Shown here: one piece after another, positions 1 through 10,847 of the stretch
Position numbering within the stretch: position 1 is the first letter of the stretch
Layout of the letters: every line of letters begins with the position of its first letter
Made by a program: the position numbers and the translations under genes
The notes under the pieces: model-generated
What the model was told of the DNA's origin: nothing
Seen by the model: only the letters and a program-made list of their open reading frames with translations
Database searches by the model: none
Source: Bedellia somnulentella
Taxonomy: Eukaryota; Arthropoda; Insecta; Lepidoptera; Bedelliidae
Direction of reading: 5' to 3'
DNA: 64,000 nucleotides
NCBI GenBank assembly: GCA_963576735.1
Contig: OY755198.1
Coordinates: 3,968,001 to 4,032,000, forward strand

Positions 1-148
1 AGTCAAGTTACAGTGTATTCTTACAAAACGGCGATGGGCCTGCCCCTATCACACAGCAAAACGTGGGATCCCTGAACACCAGATGATGGTCAGAAGTATT
101 AATAATTAATATACCAACCTCTTCGGATATACGGCGTGAACGCTTGAC
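1..148 (+). repeat. SINE-B fragment (3' half)
   Basis: Diverged 3' half of the tRNA-headed retroposon seen complete near 13.6, 48.2 and 63.0 kb. Shared blocks are TACAAAACGGCGATGGGCCT and the terminal CGGCGTGAACG. The 5' half lies outside the window. Confidence 0.7.
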
Positions 149-203
149 TATACTTACTATAAGTTGATAAGTGAGATTCGCGAGTAAATAAGACAGCTGA
201 TAG

Positions 204-314
204 AACCGTGTAGTGTCGGCTTAGAATAGCACTAAGTACCCCATTTCTACCCGTGGGTGATTGTAAGAGGCGACTAAGGGTATAGGGGCTTTTTAAGTGA
301 TTTTTGGGCGATTT
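204..314 (+). repeat. SINE-A fragment (5' part)
   Basis: Begins GTGTAGTGTCGGCTTAGAAT and runs to TTTTTGGGCGAT, the first half of the roughly 245-bp SINE-A. The second half is missing. Confidence 0.75.
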
Positions 315-426
315 TAATAATGATACATATATGTAATGCCTAAATGTCTACTGAGTTATGTAGTCATAAAATACATACATACAATTAATAAATTATTGTA
401 ATAAATAAACATGAATATGCAACAAT

Positions 427-655
427 GCTGTGCAGTGTCGGCTTAGAATAACACTACCCCATCTCTGCCGGTGGGTGTACGTAAGAGGCGTCTAACGGTA
501 TTGGGGCTTTTAAGGAATTTTTGGGCGATGCGGTTGGAGACCCATCACTAAAAACGTTATCATCTTTTCCCCAATCAACTTCCAAAAGTGGCTGAGGAAT
601 TTATCATTCTAAAGCTCTGGCTATCCCGTTAAGTGAGTATATGTATGTATGATAG
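427..655 (+). repeat. SINE-A, near full length
   Basis: Has the head TGTCGGCTTAGAATA, the middle GGGCGATGCGGTTGGAGACC and a tail of GAGTATATGTATGTATG. It lies head to head with the minus-strand copy that follows. Confidence 0.8.
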
Positions 656-770
656 AACATATACTCGCGGCTATGAATTAAATATAAAAGGGGTAGCCAG
701 AGCTTCGCTATTTGAAAATCCATAGACAATTTTGAAACTTGAGTGGGAAAAAGGTTGTATAATATAGAGG
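656..770 (-). repeat. SINE-A fragment (3' part)
   Basis: Reads CGCGGCTATGAATT then GGGGTAGCCAGAGCTT, the 3' half of SINE-A in reverse. It ends within the AAAGGTTGT block. Confidence 0.65.
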
Positions 771-794
771 CCAGGGCTACATCGCTCAAAACAC

Positions 795-1019
795 ATACAT
801 ATACTCAAGGCCGTAAAAACCCAAAAAGGGGTAGTCGGAGCTTCAGGGCTAAAACTCCTCAGCCACATTAGGAATAGGTAGAGATAATGTATCGTTGGTG
901 ATGGGTCTCCAACCGCATTGTTCCCTCCCATCTCCAAAAAATCCCCATACCGTTAGTTGCCCCTTACGACACCCATGGGTGAGAGGGGTAACGACAATTA
1001 AAGTGGCACTACACGGCTG
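795..1019 (-). repeat. SINE-A, diverged
   Basis: Recognisable from ACATATACTCAAGGCCGTAA to GGCACTACACGGCTGC. Many substitutions suggest an old insertion. Confidence 0.7.
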
Positions 1020-1020
1020 C

Positions 1021-1410
1021 AATCAATCGATCAACAATTAATTCAAAAGTTCCAAAACAAGAAATCCAAGAAATCACTCTTATGACACCATTGGGGGAAA
1101 AATACATACATACATATACTCACGGCTATAAATCCCTTAACGGGGTAGCCAGAGCTTTGGAATGAAAAATTCCTCAGCCACTTTTGGAAGTTGATTGGGA
1201 AAAGATGGTAATGATAAATGTTTTTGGTGACGGGTCTCCAACCACATCGCCCAAAAATCACTTAAAAAGCCCCTATACCCTTAGTCGCCTCTTACGATCA
1301 CCCACGGGTAGAAATGGGGTAGTGTTATTCTAAGCCGACACTACACGGCACGGGGAAAAATAATGAGTGCAATTCTTATCCGACATAATTCAATACAAGT
1401 TATTTTACTA
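1021..1410 (+). repeat. Segmental duplication, copy 1 (LINE body)
   Basis: The blocks at 1021-1103 and 1352-1410 match 2697-2734 plus 11421-11526. A SINE-A (1104-1351) splits this copy; copy 2 is uninterrupted at that point. The host sequence is probably ORF1 body of the CR1-like LINE whose start is at 2339. That is inferred from the order of blocks, not from protein similarity. Confidence 0.6.
1104..1351 (-). repeat. SINE-A with 10-bp target duplication
   Basis: Flanked by GGGGAAAAAT at 1094-1103 and 1352-1361. The paralogous site at 11464-11478 lacks the insertion, so the element boundaries are exact: 248 bp from the (TATG)n tail to the GTGTAGTGTCGG head. Confidence 0.9.
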
Positions 1411-1411
1411 C

Positions 1412-1648
1412 ATACACTCACGGTTATATACATTTATCCCCAAAAATTCAGAATCAGAAAATTCTTCAGCCACTTTAGTTAAGTGGAGATTTTAAGTGGG
1501 GAAGATATTGTAAAATAAATGTCTTTTTGAAGGGTCTCCAACCGCATCTCCCAAAAATCACAAAAAAACCCGATACCCTTAGCCGCCTCTTATGATCACC
1601 ATGGGAAGAAATAGGGTAGTGCTATTCTAAGAAGACACTACACAGCAT
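1412..1648 (-). repeat. SINE-A, diverged, in duplicated block
   Basis: Begins CATACACTCACGGTTATATA and ends GACACTACACAGCA. It shares its private changes with 12646-12886, so the two were copied together. Confidence 0.8.
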
Positions 1649-1650
1649 TA

Positions 1651-1945
1651 TTATACAAATCCAAAAAAAAACATACCTATATACATGTACTCACGCCATT
1701 GTTTCCTATTGGAGTAGGTAGAGACCATCGATCGCCACTTTGTACGATCCTGGGAAACCTCTCTAGCTTCGTTCACATTCACCAATATTTTCACACATGC
1801 TCTGTTACTCTTCATACTACGGAGGCCTGCCTTTTTAAGCACACTCTATTTGGTCCAAATGTGTCGTGGTCATTCTTTAATATAATGATCTTCCACGTTA
1901 GCTCCATATATCTCTTTCATCAATTTAATGTCATCTATCCTCTCT
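1651..1945 (-). mobile_element. RTE-type LINE 3' end
   Basis: On the minus strand this encodes the last part of a LINE reverse-transcriptase polyprotein, followed by the 3' terminus ending GGCGTGAGTACATG. The recognisable residues are MLKKAGLRSMKSNRACVKIL and then VNEAREV. The best-preserved relative in this window is 63720-63925. The copy is 5' truncated and non-functional, and its near twin is 12889-13190. Confidence 0.7.
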
Positions 1946-1953
1946 GTGTCTAC

Positions 1954-2090
1954 ATACATACATACATATAGTCACGGCTATAATTCCCTAGAAGGGGTAG
2001 CCAGAGCTAAGGAATTAGAAAGATGGTATAATAAAGGTTGTTGGTGATGGGTATCCAACCGCATCGCCCAATATTCCCTATTCGTTATGG
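1954..2090 (-). repeat. SINE-A with internal deletion
   Basis: Runs from ACATACATATAGTCACGGCT to CATCGCCCAATATTCCC. It lacks the segment between GAATTAGAAA and GATGGTATAA. The same deletion at 13191-13310 marks the two as duplicates. Confidence 0.8.
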
Positions 2091-2338
2091 GTGACGTCAC
2101 AGTCGTTGAACTGTCATTACACGTAGTCGCTATTTTTTAATTTAAATAATAGTATTACAAACTAGAACTTACGTATTTTATAGTGAAGTGTTCCGAGGCA
2201 AATCGTTGTCAACTACACATATAAATAAACAACGGATAATAACTTGTGTTAGCAAAATCACTAAAAAACTTATTCGATCAACATTGGTGAGTTAATTGTG
2301 ACTACCCACGGAATCGTACAAAAATATAAATAGTGAAA
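2091..2338 (+). other. Upstream region of LINE ORF1
   Basis: A 248-bp stretch between the SINE-A remnant and the ORF1 start, with no open frame. It begins near TGACGTCACAG and probably holds the 5' untranslated region of the CR1-like LINE. No promoter motif could be confirmed. Confidence 0.35.
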
Positions 2339-2496
2339 ATGACTAAGTGTGCAGCGTGTAATATTGCTGTTTCGCGGGGAGAAGGCGCTCAATGTCCTAA
2401 ATGTGCCGCAATCTATCATCGTTTATGTGTGAACATTGCAACCGGAGCACCATTGCGGAAAGATTGGAAGTGTCCGGAATGCACAAGATTCGCACC
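2339..2496 (+). CDS. LINE ORF1, N-terminal PHD-type zinc finger (partial)
   Basis: Starts at ATG 2339 and is cut by the assembly gap after about 52 codons. Cys/His spacing fits a PHD finger: CAAC near the start, CPKC at about residue 20, YHRLC, then a Trp two residues before CPEC. Insect CR1-like LINEs often carry such a finger at the start of ORF1, the RNA-binding protein. That family knowledge and the surrounding LINE debris suggest transposon origin rather than a host chromatin gene. A host PHD gene cannot be excluded because the rest lies in the gap. Confidence 0.6.
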
Positions 2497-2696
2497 NNNN
2501 NNNNNNNNNNNNNNNNNNNNNNNNNNNNNNNNNNNNNNNNNNNNNNNNNNNNNNNNNNNNNNNNNNNNNNNNNNNNNNNNNNNNNNNNNNNNNNNNNNNN
2601 NNNNNNNNNNNNNNNNNNNNNNNNNNNNNNNNNNNNNNNNNNNNNNNNNNNNNNNNNNNNNNNNNNNNNNNNNNNNNNNNNNNNNNNNNNNNNNNN
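2497..2696. other. Assembly gap (200 N)
   Basis: Exactly 200 N, a typical placeholder for unknown length. It interrupts the LINE ORF1. Predicted reading frames that run through it are meaningless. Confidence 1.
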
Positions 2697-2734
2697 AATC
2701 AATCGCTCAACAATTTATTAAAAAGTTCCAAAAC

Positions 2735-2961
2735 ATTTTGTCTTTTCTAAATTCATGTGTGTGGTTAATTTATCATGGTTGTTAACGATGAGGGAAAACA
2801 TCGTCAGGAAACCCACATATCTTAGTTGTACTTAGTCATGTGACAGTGTATTCGTACAAAACGGCGATAGGCCTGCCCCCTATCACGTGAGTACACTGTC
2901 TAAGCAAAACGTGTGTACCTTCTCTTTACACTAGATGGCGCTGCCATGTGAGTTCATAAGT
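2735..2961 (+). repeat. SINE-B, 5' part (split by LTR element)
   Basis: Reads TTGTCTTTTCTAAATTCATG through to the CTAGATGGCGCTG block and stops at AGTATTG. It resumes at 11361. GTTCCAAAAC at 2725-2734 and 11421-11430 looks like its target duplication in the LINE body. The tRNA-like head is missing, so this copy is 5' truncated. Confidence 0.8.
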
Positions 2962-2965
2962 ATTG

Positions 2966-3478
2966 TGTAAGCTTATAATAATGAGTGTGCTATGATTGGC
3001 TATTATACTGTATAATTTATACTATTTATAATTGATAAACTGTATAGTTTTATTGTGTAATCATATTATTTACCTATTTAATAAGTATTAGTGGTGTCGT
3101 GTATGAATAATGAGATACTAGTTTGACTTTACTTCAAAACAGCTCACGCTGATTAAAATAATGATTGTAATTAAATCCATAATTTTGGTAAATACTCATT
3201 TCTAAAATGTTATTATTTATTTATAAATGAGTTGTAATAATGATTATGTAGATTTGAGTGGAGTATTATTGATGAGACTGTCAGTTGATTTAAATCAACT
3301 GACAGTCAACTGACTTAAGGTTAGGTAAGGTATAGATATACGATCTCTGTTTTTGCGGGGGCAATTGTCAGTAGTCCGTTGTATCGGCAAGTGGTTGTGA
3401 AAGATGAAATTATACGAAGTGTACCGCTATTTTGGGTTTTATTTCAAAACCTCCACACTCCCTGAAGTTGACCCTACA
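2966..3478 (+). repeat. 5' LTR (513 bp)
   Basis: Begins TGTAAGCTTATAATAATGAG and ends GTTGACCCTACA, that is TG...CA. It contains a perfect 30-bp palindrome (3277-3306). A TATTTATTTATAAAT stretch near 3213 lies upstream of an arthropod-type initiator TCAGT near 3369, a plausible promoter. The next bases, ACTCAGAAGTGAGG, do not match a tRNA 3' end that I recognise. Confidence 0.85.
3277..3306. repeat. 30-bp perfect palindrome in LTR
   Basis: Every base pairs around the central TTTAAA; each arm is ACTGTCAGTTGATTT. The same palindrome is at 11159-11188 in the other LTR. It may be a cruciform or binding site in U3, or the footprint of an older palindromic insertion. Confidence 0.9.
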
Positions 3479-5542
3479 ACTCAGAAGTGAGGATAGGCGA
3501 AAAATATCACGTTTTTCGTACTGCGCCTACGTAAGTACCCTGTTCTTTTTTTTTGTGTTTGCGTAATTAGAATCCTTGGTATGGTGAAATTGCCTTCTTC
3601 TTTATAAAATAGCATCCATAAACAGTCGTAAATAATAAAGTCTATTTCAATTGAAGGCAAGAAAGTATTTTAAAAGAATTTTCATTTATTCTCAAAAACA
3701 TAGGGGCGATACATAAGAGTGTTAATCTGTTACATACTTGAGCCTGATATCTAGTCCTTTTTTTCCCGATAGCTCAGATTGTTTTTTTTTTCAAAGCTAT
3801 TATCGAATCTCTGATTATCGAATAATATTGAAATGTTGGATCGATATACAGTATAGTGAATTTTCTAAAACATTTTTCGTTTATGATTGTGAGTACACGT
3901 GCGAAAACAGTACACTTTGAAATTATGACATATGGCATTACAACATCTGTTTAAAGCATTACATGTGATGCTACGATCTAACAATTCCTACTATCAGGCG
4001 TGTGGTGTTGTGTAATTAATTAAATATTTCGTGTAATGGGAATATAAATATATCACATGAGGTAGAATAGCAGTGTTATAGGTAGTTATAGAATTACGTG
4101 AGCGAGTAAGACGGGATTAGAGAAGAAATGTATCCATTACTTTTTAAATATTTATACGTTTTTGAATAAAGTTATTTTGTCATCATACTTTTACTCGCGT
4201 TTATTTAACTCAAGTGTGGTCCAGGCTTAGGACTAGCAATGTGCATGGATTCATTTGATGTTTACAAAGATTCGAAATGTATGTCAAGATAACACGATTT
4301 TAAATATCAAACAATTATCAAAATCAATCGATAAATTATATTGAACTTGATTTTAGAAATAAATTGAATGTCCCGGTGCTAATCCAAAATTATGAAAACT
4401 TAATGCATTAGTTGTAAACCTAGAAAACTACAATTTGATTTTAATGTAGTAAGAGTTTTAGTTACACTGAATTAAATAAAATACATGCCTGAGACGAATG
4501 TTGACGGGATTCATCGATGTTAACCGAACTCTTTGAATACAATTTAAAACTTTTTGCTATTATAATTAAAACAACTATTGACTTAAGGATATTTTTATTG
4601 CTATCGTTTTAAGTATCACTTTCATTTGCTTACCCATACGTTCGTTACCGATCAATCACGCAGCATCGCACTGCAGTGCTCTATGGTAGTGTAATGGAAT
4701 GAAATGTAGTGCCACGCTAAGTGTGATGTTTGGAATGGTCGAGTAATGTGTAATGTATCAATACGCGTCCGAGCGATATTACGTGTGATGCATTGCTCGC
4801 GTTGCTTACACCATGCCTGGTTGTGAGTATCCAGGTTGTTTTTTTTTATATTTTGTACAACTCAACTGCAAACTTACTATAGGTTTGCTACAAATTACTA
4901 CTACTACTGCTACTAAAATTTTAGCAAACCTGTAAGTTTAAATAAATAAAATTAAAAAAATATTGAGGCCTTTTATGTTTATAAATCTAGTTTTGGAACA
5001 TAATACGAAGGAACACATAGTTGTTTTAATACTCATCATGATGCATAATATCTTTATTATTTATTTTAAATTTGAGATAGTCACCCGCTTATTGTAGTGT
5101 CTTCATATTATTCACGTAAGAGGTAAAAACGTCAAAATCAAAATATTCTTTATTAAACCAAGTAGGTATTATACATTTTCTTCGGCACCCTGTAAAGCTG
5201 TACAAAGCGTGTGTAAGATAATACCGTGAATCCGTAAGAGAATTACATGACCAAGGATTAATACAGTAACTGTTTAAATATTAGTTTGCAATACAAAGTA
5301 AGAATTAAACATTTTGAAACTTTTAACAACTACCTTCTAATAAAATAGTCAGCCTTACATTTGTTATCAGTGAAATATTTAAGTTACATTTGCGAAGGTC
5401 GCCTTTAATTTCAATAAAAGAAAATTGGATTTGCGTTATACTAATTGTTAGGCCCATTGAGATCAAAGAAGCTAAAGTATGTGTACTGAGGGTTGGCTTG
5501 ATTGTTTACTAAGCTGAAATTTGTCAGTTTCAGTTCTCCACC
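3479..5542 (+). other. Interior of LTR element, leader side, non-coding
   Basis: About 2 kb without a coding signal. A hairpin of about 20 bp per arm lies at 4869-4940 (arms around GGTTTGCT and AGCAAACC). A possible minus-strand LINE tail starts near 5130 (GTCAAAATCAAAATATTC). No gag or pol similarity was seen in any frame. Confidence 0.5.
5130..5400 (-). repeat. Possible LINE 3' tail
   Basis: GTCAAAATCAAAATATTCTT at the left edge resembles the TCAAAATCAAAA tails that end many insect LINE copies, read in reverse. The rest is unrecognised non-coding sequence, so the right boundary is a guess. Confidence 0.3.
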
Positions 5543-5826
5543 ATGGATCGAGAAGAGAGCAGGAGTCGTAGCCTCAGTTACGATAGATTGAGCGCAGAAT
5601 TGGCGTGGAGGTGCCAAAAAAAAAAAAAAAAGCCAGTCAACACGGAGGTGTTGGAGATGACAGGAAGCGTTATGCTGAACGACCGTGGGTATTACGGGAG
5701 CGTGGTACCGAGGTCAATCGACAACCGTGGGTATTACGGGAGCGTGATACCGAGGTAAATCGACCGTGGGTATTACGGGAGCGTGATACCGAGGTCAATC
5801 GAGGTGAACAGGTAAACAACGAATAG
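5543..5826 (+). CDS. Arg/Glu-rich repeat ORFs inside the LTR element
   Basis: An ATG in good context (CCACCATGG) opens a 71-codon frame beginning MDREESRSRSLSYDR. After an A15 run, three tandem units of about 42-45 bp (5680-5805) follow. In another frame (5605-5826) they read PWVLRERDTEVNR, with GTEVNRQ in the first unit. The A-run invites slippage between the two frames. This may be the decayed start of a gag or a lineage-specific ORF. I do not recognise it, and coding status is uncertain. Confidence 0.35.
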
Positions 5827-5879
5827 TCCAATAACAGCGGAGAGGTCTCTTCGTAAGCCGGTTCGGCGTACACGAGAGC

Positions 5880-8800
5880 ATTCGCCTAGCGCGAGGACGA
5901 AAAAAATAGCAGGGAGCGATGTTCACAGCATTGTGCACGCAAACGCGAGGGTGGATACTATTCCCAAAACAAAATAGACAGTAACCGCAGCTCTTTGGTT
6001 GGGTCGCTTAGTTTGAAACGACGTACTGTAAATGATAATGGATGAGCTATTGTTTATTTTGTCTGAGATGCTGGCTGAAAGAGTTCAGTACGGAGAATCG
6101 CTTGATCAATATTATTACGCCAAAACAATCTACTAAATTAATGTAAAATTAATGGGCGCCAGGATGTAGATTGTCTGCTGCACGGTGTAGGGTAGGTGCT
6201 CAGGCAGCTGCTTAAACCCGAACAAGTTTTTAATTTCTTTAATACGGTTAAAGTTGGTCAATATGGTGACCATCTTGAATGATTCTCAAGGCGAAAAATT
6301 GATCGCAAATGTACTTTGCTTTTGCGATGGACAAGATGCTTCAAATTTAAATGTATTTACCGAAAAGGGCAAAATACAACTTGTAATTATTTAACTATAT
6401 AAACTCAATTAATGCTAGGTAGATTTACAAATTCTTAACAATGTAAGGTTTTACGAATATGTTTAATTGTAGCTCAATCTGAAATAATAATAGAAAACGA
6501 TTTGAATTTTCGGGTAATTTCAAAAAGTTTGTTATATTTGGTCTCCGGACTGGGCGAACCTGTTGGGCGGATGCCGGAATTTTCACTTTGTCGCGGAGGC
6601 CTTATTGATGTAATGATATTAAAACCAATATTTAATATTTACATCAAATGGGGACTACTACTGATTTAATAAATTGAATATTCTGTTTCAAAAATTGATC
6701 ATAGTTACAATTTGTGAATGTATTGTTCCTGTTTTGTATACATTTTATATTTTTTACATTAATGTTCAGTATTGCAAATTAATAAGATAGTGTATTTAAA
6801 TATCAATAATAAAACTAAATTCCATTACTTAAATTAAATAATATCAACAATATCAAAGATAAATTATTATAAATATGACCGCCTTGTTCACCTGGTCTGG
6901 CTGGAAAAGTCTTCTCATTTGTCAGTTCATTGCAGCGAACAAAAATAATATATACATACCAAGAAGGGTAATCCGAAGGATAAAAATGAAAAACAATGAA
7001 ATAGCTCAAGTTCAGCTTTAGACCTGGAACTTGATAAATACTTAACTGACATCAAAGTAAATGGGGTAGCACTAAATTGCTGTGTAGAGGTTGTAAGTCA
7101 CGCTCTGTCATAAAACCTACTAAAGCCAGAGAGCTCAACTTTGATATGATAGTTCCAAAGGGTATACCTCTACTCAGGGCTATAGGTAGGGCTCTGATAA
7201 ATCCCGTGAGCATTACAACTACAACGTAGAAGTTCAGAACGTAAAACGAACGATAAAGACGTACATCGGTGGAGACTATGTTTTATTTACCATATAAACC
7301 AAATCAGCATCAAACATTCAATACTTTTCTTCTGAAGTTTTCTTAAATCTTAAGTAATTTTTAGCCAAAATCTTTAGTAGCTTTGAGATATCTTAACCAT
7401 AATAGATATGCTGGTGTATAGGTGCATGGGTTGGTAGAGAGTGATAAACATCATAGCATAAACGTCAACAAGGGTATACCTCCTGTGTACCTGTGATCCT
7501 CTCGCGGACACGATAGCTGCCTACAACGGCTTAGGCATCAAGATGAACTGTCCGTGTGAATTATAATTGTCTTATTTTCGTTAATTCTGGTATTTAAGTC
7601 ATAATCATTAGCACAGAATCTAAATCCATTGCATATCCTTCGGGAAATATTAAATTTTTAGCCATTCATGTCCAAATTAAGACTGTAATTATTACCATTT
7701 TATATGCTTTGCTTTGGATCCGAAATAAAAGATTTCGATGCAAATATATTATAAAACAAATAATAACTTCTATCATCACAATATATCAATTACGATAAAG
7801 TGTACGAATGGGCTAAAATGTCAAATACGTGAATTTTTATAGGGCTAGTATAGAATCCGCCACACTAGGGTCACCCACTCACACTTATTTAAGCACACCG
7901 TGTATTATTTTTGGATATCGCTGTCATCTTTGTCTTGTCAATCTATATACATAAGTGAAGCACAATAAATATATAATCTCAACATTGTTTCTGTACTTTA
8001 AAAGTGCCGCTCATCATAACTGTCAAGACTATAACTGTAGATTTTACCTCAAATCTTCGCCCTGCTTCCATTTGTTAAAAATATAATTAGAACCACGAGC
8101 AGGGGAAGGTAAAAATAAATTAAAATGGTATAAATCAAAATTATGTACATTTTACCATAGCTTAATATTTATTAGAGAAACAAACTGTACACAATATTTC
8201 GAGCAAGGATGACCTCTAAAGTTTCTACCAATAGTTATAGTATAGTATACTAATTTTGAAGTTGATATAGAAAATTGCAAATTAAAATAAGTATTTAAAA
8301 CAAAATAATTGTACATCGGCTATGATATGGATAGTTAATAGAGATGAATTCGTTTGAAGGCATCAGATTGTCATCCCCACCAGACCAAGCGAATATAACA
8401 AGATTTTAAAAACATGTACATGTATAATTAATTATGATATTATTATTATTAAGTATACCTAAATAAGATTCTTTGTCATATATGGTACTAATTTCGAAGT
8501 AGGTATATTTATATTTAAAAACTGGTAATAAACATCAAATACAAAAAGAAATATATATGTAAGATTGTATGATATATATGTAAGATAATATATAAAGTAA
8601 TCCATATTGAGGGAATAAAAGGGTAATTTATGTTACAAAAGTTTATTCAGTAATAAATTCAGATGGTGTAATTTAAACACAAAAGTAACAATAATCAATC
8701 AGAGAATAAATCAGAAATCGCTCAGCGTAATAGTGTGCTATGCGCGCGATTTATTAATCTAGCAACTTAAGGTATCTGGTACGAAGTATATTGACTAGGT

Positions 8801-9990
8801 ACAAGTCAGCATAGGTACTAAGACCAAGAGTGGACGGACAGTTTTTCCGGGAGCAGAATGCTCTTGAGTCAAATCAGAAACGGGAAACTCCTTTCTATTG
8901 GCCATATGAGTTAGTTATAGCAAATCCCCGTGCAACTATTATTTTCCAAGGAAATTATTATTTTCGGTACACAATCAATAAGAGCTTATTTAGAACTAGC
9001 TTACCATTATCATAAAGCTTACTAAATAAAAGTCAAGGTAGGAAAAATTAATAAACCCTGTACATTAAATTATCATGGTCAGGCATATATAAATTTAAAA
9101 AAAAGAAAAATTTTATATTATTAAAAAAAAAAAAAAAAACCTAACTTAAAATCTAAAAACTTCTTCCAGTTCCTCTTATCGGGAAAGGGTACCTAAGATG
9201 CTGGAAGCGTTACCGCGTTGTATGGCAAGATAAGATACATATATTGATGGATAAAAGTACTTAAAATACATACTTTAACATAAATAAATTCATAATCTAA
9301 ATAATTATATCATGAGAAAGTTTTAGGACTCGAACATTAAAGGTTGATCGGCTGATTCAACAAAGTCCAACTGTTTACAAAAGTATTTAAAATGAATAAA
9401 TGCTCAATAAAAAAAGAAAAAATGTCATATTCGGAAAATGGGGTGCGGAATGTGAATCGGATTCTAGTATTGTAGGACGAACAGCTGAAGTTTAACCTTG
9501 ATTACAAGTCCTTTTTATGGATGGTTTTCAATAAAATTAGTTGATCCCTAGTGTCCTTTGTACATCTTAAGGGTTTTAAAGTTAGAACGTCCAGTGGCTG
9601 ATGATGATGATGATGATGATGAAGTTAGGAAGGTTGTCTAAATATGGAAATCTATAGTGAGGTGTTTAATACACTTATTTCGATTTTGTTGAAGCATTTT
9701 TATATAAACTTGATACATGGGGTCCCATACAGTATAATATATTTCCATAGCAACCACCATAGTAGTTCTGATTGTGACATTAAGGCTCGTACCGCGTCTT
9801 AAAAGCACTCCCTAATGACAGTCATACCTAGAAGGCAGTAATGATCTAAGCGATTTAAATAGTGAATAAATAAAAAAAAATATATAAGAAAATCACATAA
9901 GTACGATATAATATATAAACAAATAATTAATAATTAAGTTATAACCTCACGAGTATGTGAGTTGTGAATCTGCCTATTCTTTTTACTAAC
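5880..9990. other. Interior of LTR element, non-coding
   Basis: AT-rich sequence with no sizeable open frame and no recognised retroelement protein. A (GAT)n microsatellite sits at about 9598-9621. Short frames such as 8830-9015 have no recognisable product. Confidence 0.5.
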
Positions 9991-10004
9991 GTATTGATCT
10001 CTCC

Positions 10005-10092
10005 ATTGAAGAGTTGTCTGGAAGAGATAGTTTTAAGCCACCAATTGTGCTTCTGTTTAGCAGTGTAATCTTTGTAAAATGTTTTAACTGTG
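10005..10092 (+). repeat. LINE 3' UTR fragment
   Basis: TTGTCTGGAAGAGATAG followed by AAGCCACCAATTGTGCTTCT matches a recurrent 3' segment also seen at 36115-36240, 47866-47930 and, reversed, at 13938-13985. Confidence 0.5.
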
Positions 10093-10460
10093 ATGACTGC
10101 CTCCATGGCCTCGCGGTTGAGCGCTTGGTTTCGGGTGCGGAGGTCTCGAGTTTGATCCCCGGGGGGGTGATCACCTTACAAATTTGATTTGTAAGATTTG
10201 ACCGAGTTTGGAGGGATATTGCAGGCTTGAATCACCTGACTATCCGAGAATTAAGATGATTCCGTGCTTCCGAGGGCACGTTGGGCCGTCGCTCCCGGCT
10301 ACTGTTGCGGTGGTGGTCGTTGGTCTGCCAGCCCGCAATTGGCCGGCGTGGTGGACTGTGGCCAGATCGCCCTATGTAGGGTGGGCTGGAGCCCCTTGGT
10401 GGGGACATATATGGACTGTGAGGAGGAGGTACGTGATGAGTACCATTATGAGTTCTATTC
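10093..10460 (+). repeat. tRNA-headed SINE
   Basis: The head carries pol III promoter-like boxes: GGCCTCGCGGTTGAGCG as A-box and GAGTTTGATCCCC as B-box. The body contains CCGAGGGCACGTTGGGCCGT and ends with TTGGTGGGGACATATATGG, which I recognise as a widespread lepidopteran SINE layout. The roughly 100-codon open frame over it is not a gene. Confidence 0.65.
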
Positions 10461-10847
10461 TATTCTATGTTTATGTGCTTAGTGTTACGATTCGTATAAA
10501 TAAAAAATAAAAAAATACATTGTTAGTGTGTAATGTGTAGAATATGTAAATAAAAATATATATGTATATTGAATGTGTAAATAATATGTAAATGTCTGTA
10601 AAACTATGTGTATGATATGTGTGTGCATATATATGTATAAAAAGTTAATGCAATCGCAATTATGAAACATTAGTACGGATTAACACATTAGGACCTGTTA
10701 ATTTTGAATCACTTGTTACCAGGATTTACAAGTTATTTCAAGAACTTACCTATGTATAAAAAAAATATATAATATAATAAAGTTTTATTAATTCTTTAAA
10801 AATATTTCCAAAAGCGAAGGGACTCGCTTATAACAGGAAGGCCGAGC

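Noticed and set aside
2397..2785. Several 100-150-codon frames across the N gap
   Set aside because: They consist mostly of unknown residues from the 200 N; only the part before 2497 is meaningful.
5680..5805. CRISPR-like or satellite array
   Set aside because: Only three tandem units without spacers; a minisatellite within a possible ORF.
10208..10510. 100-codon frame
   Set aside because: Lies in the body of a tRNA-headed SINE; GC content of the repeat explains it.
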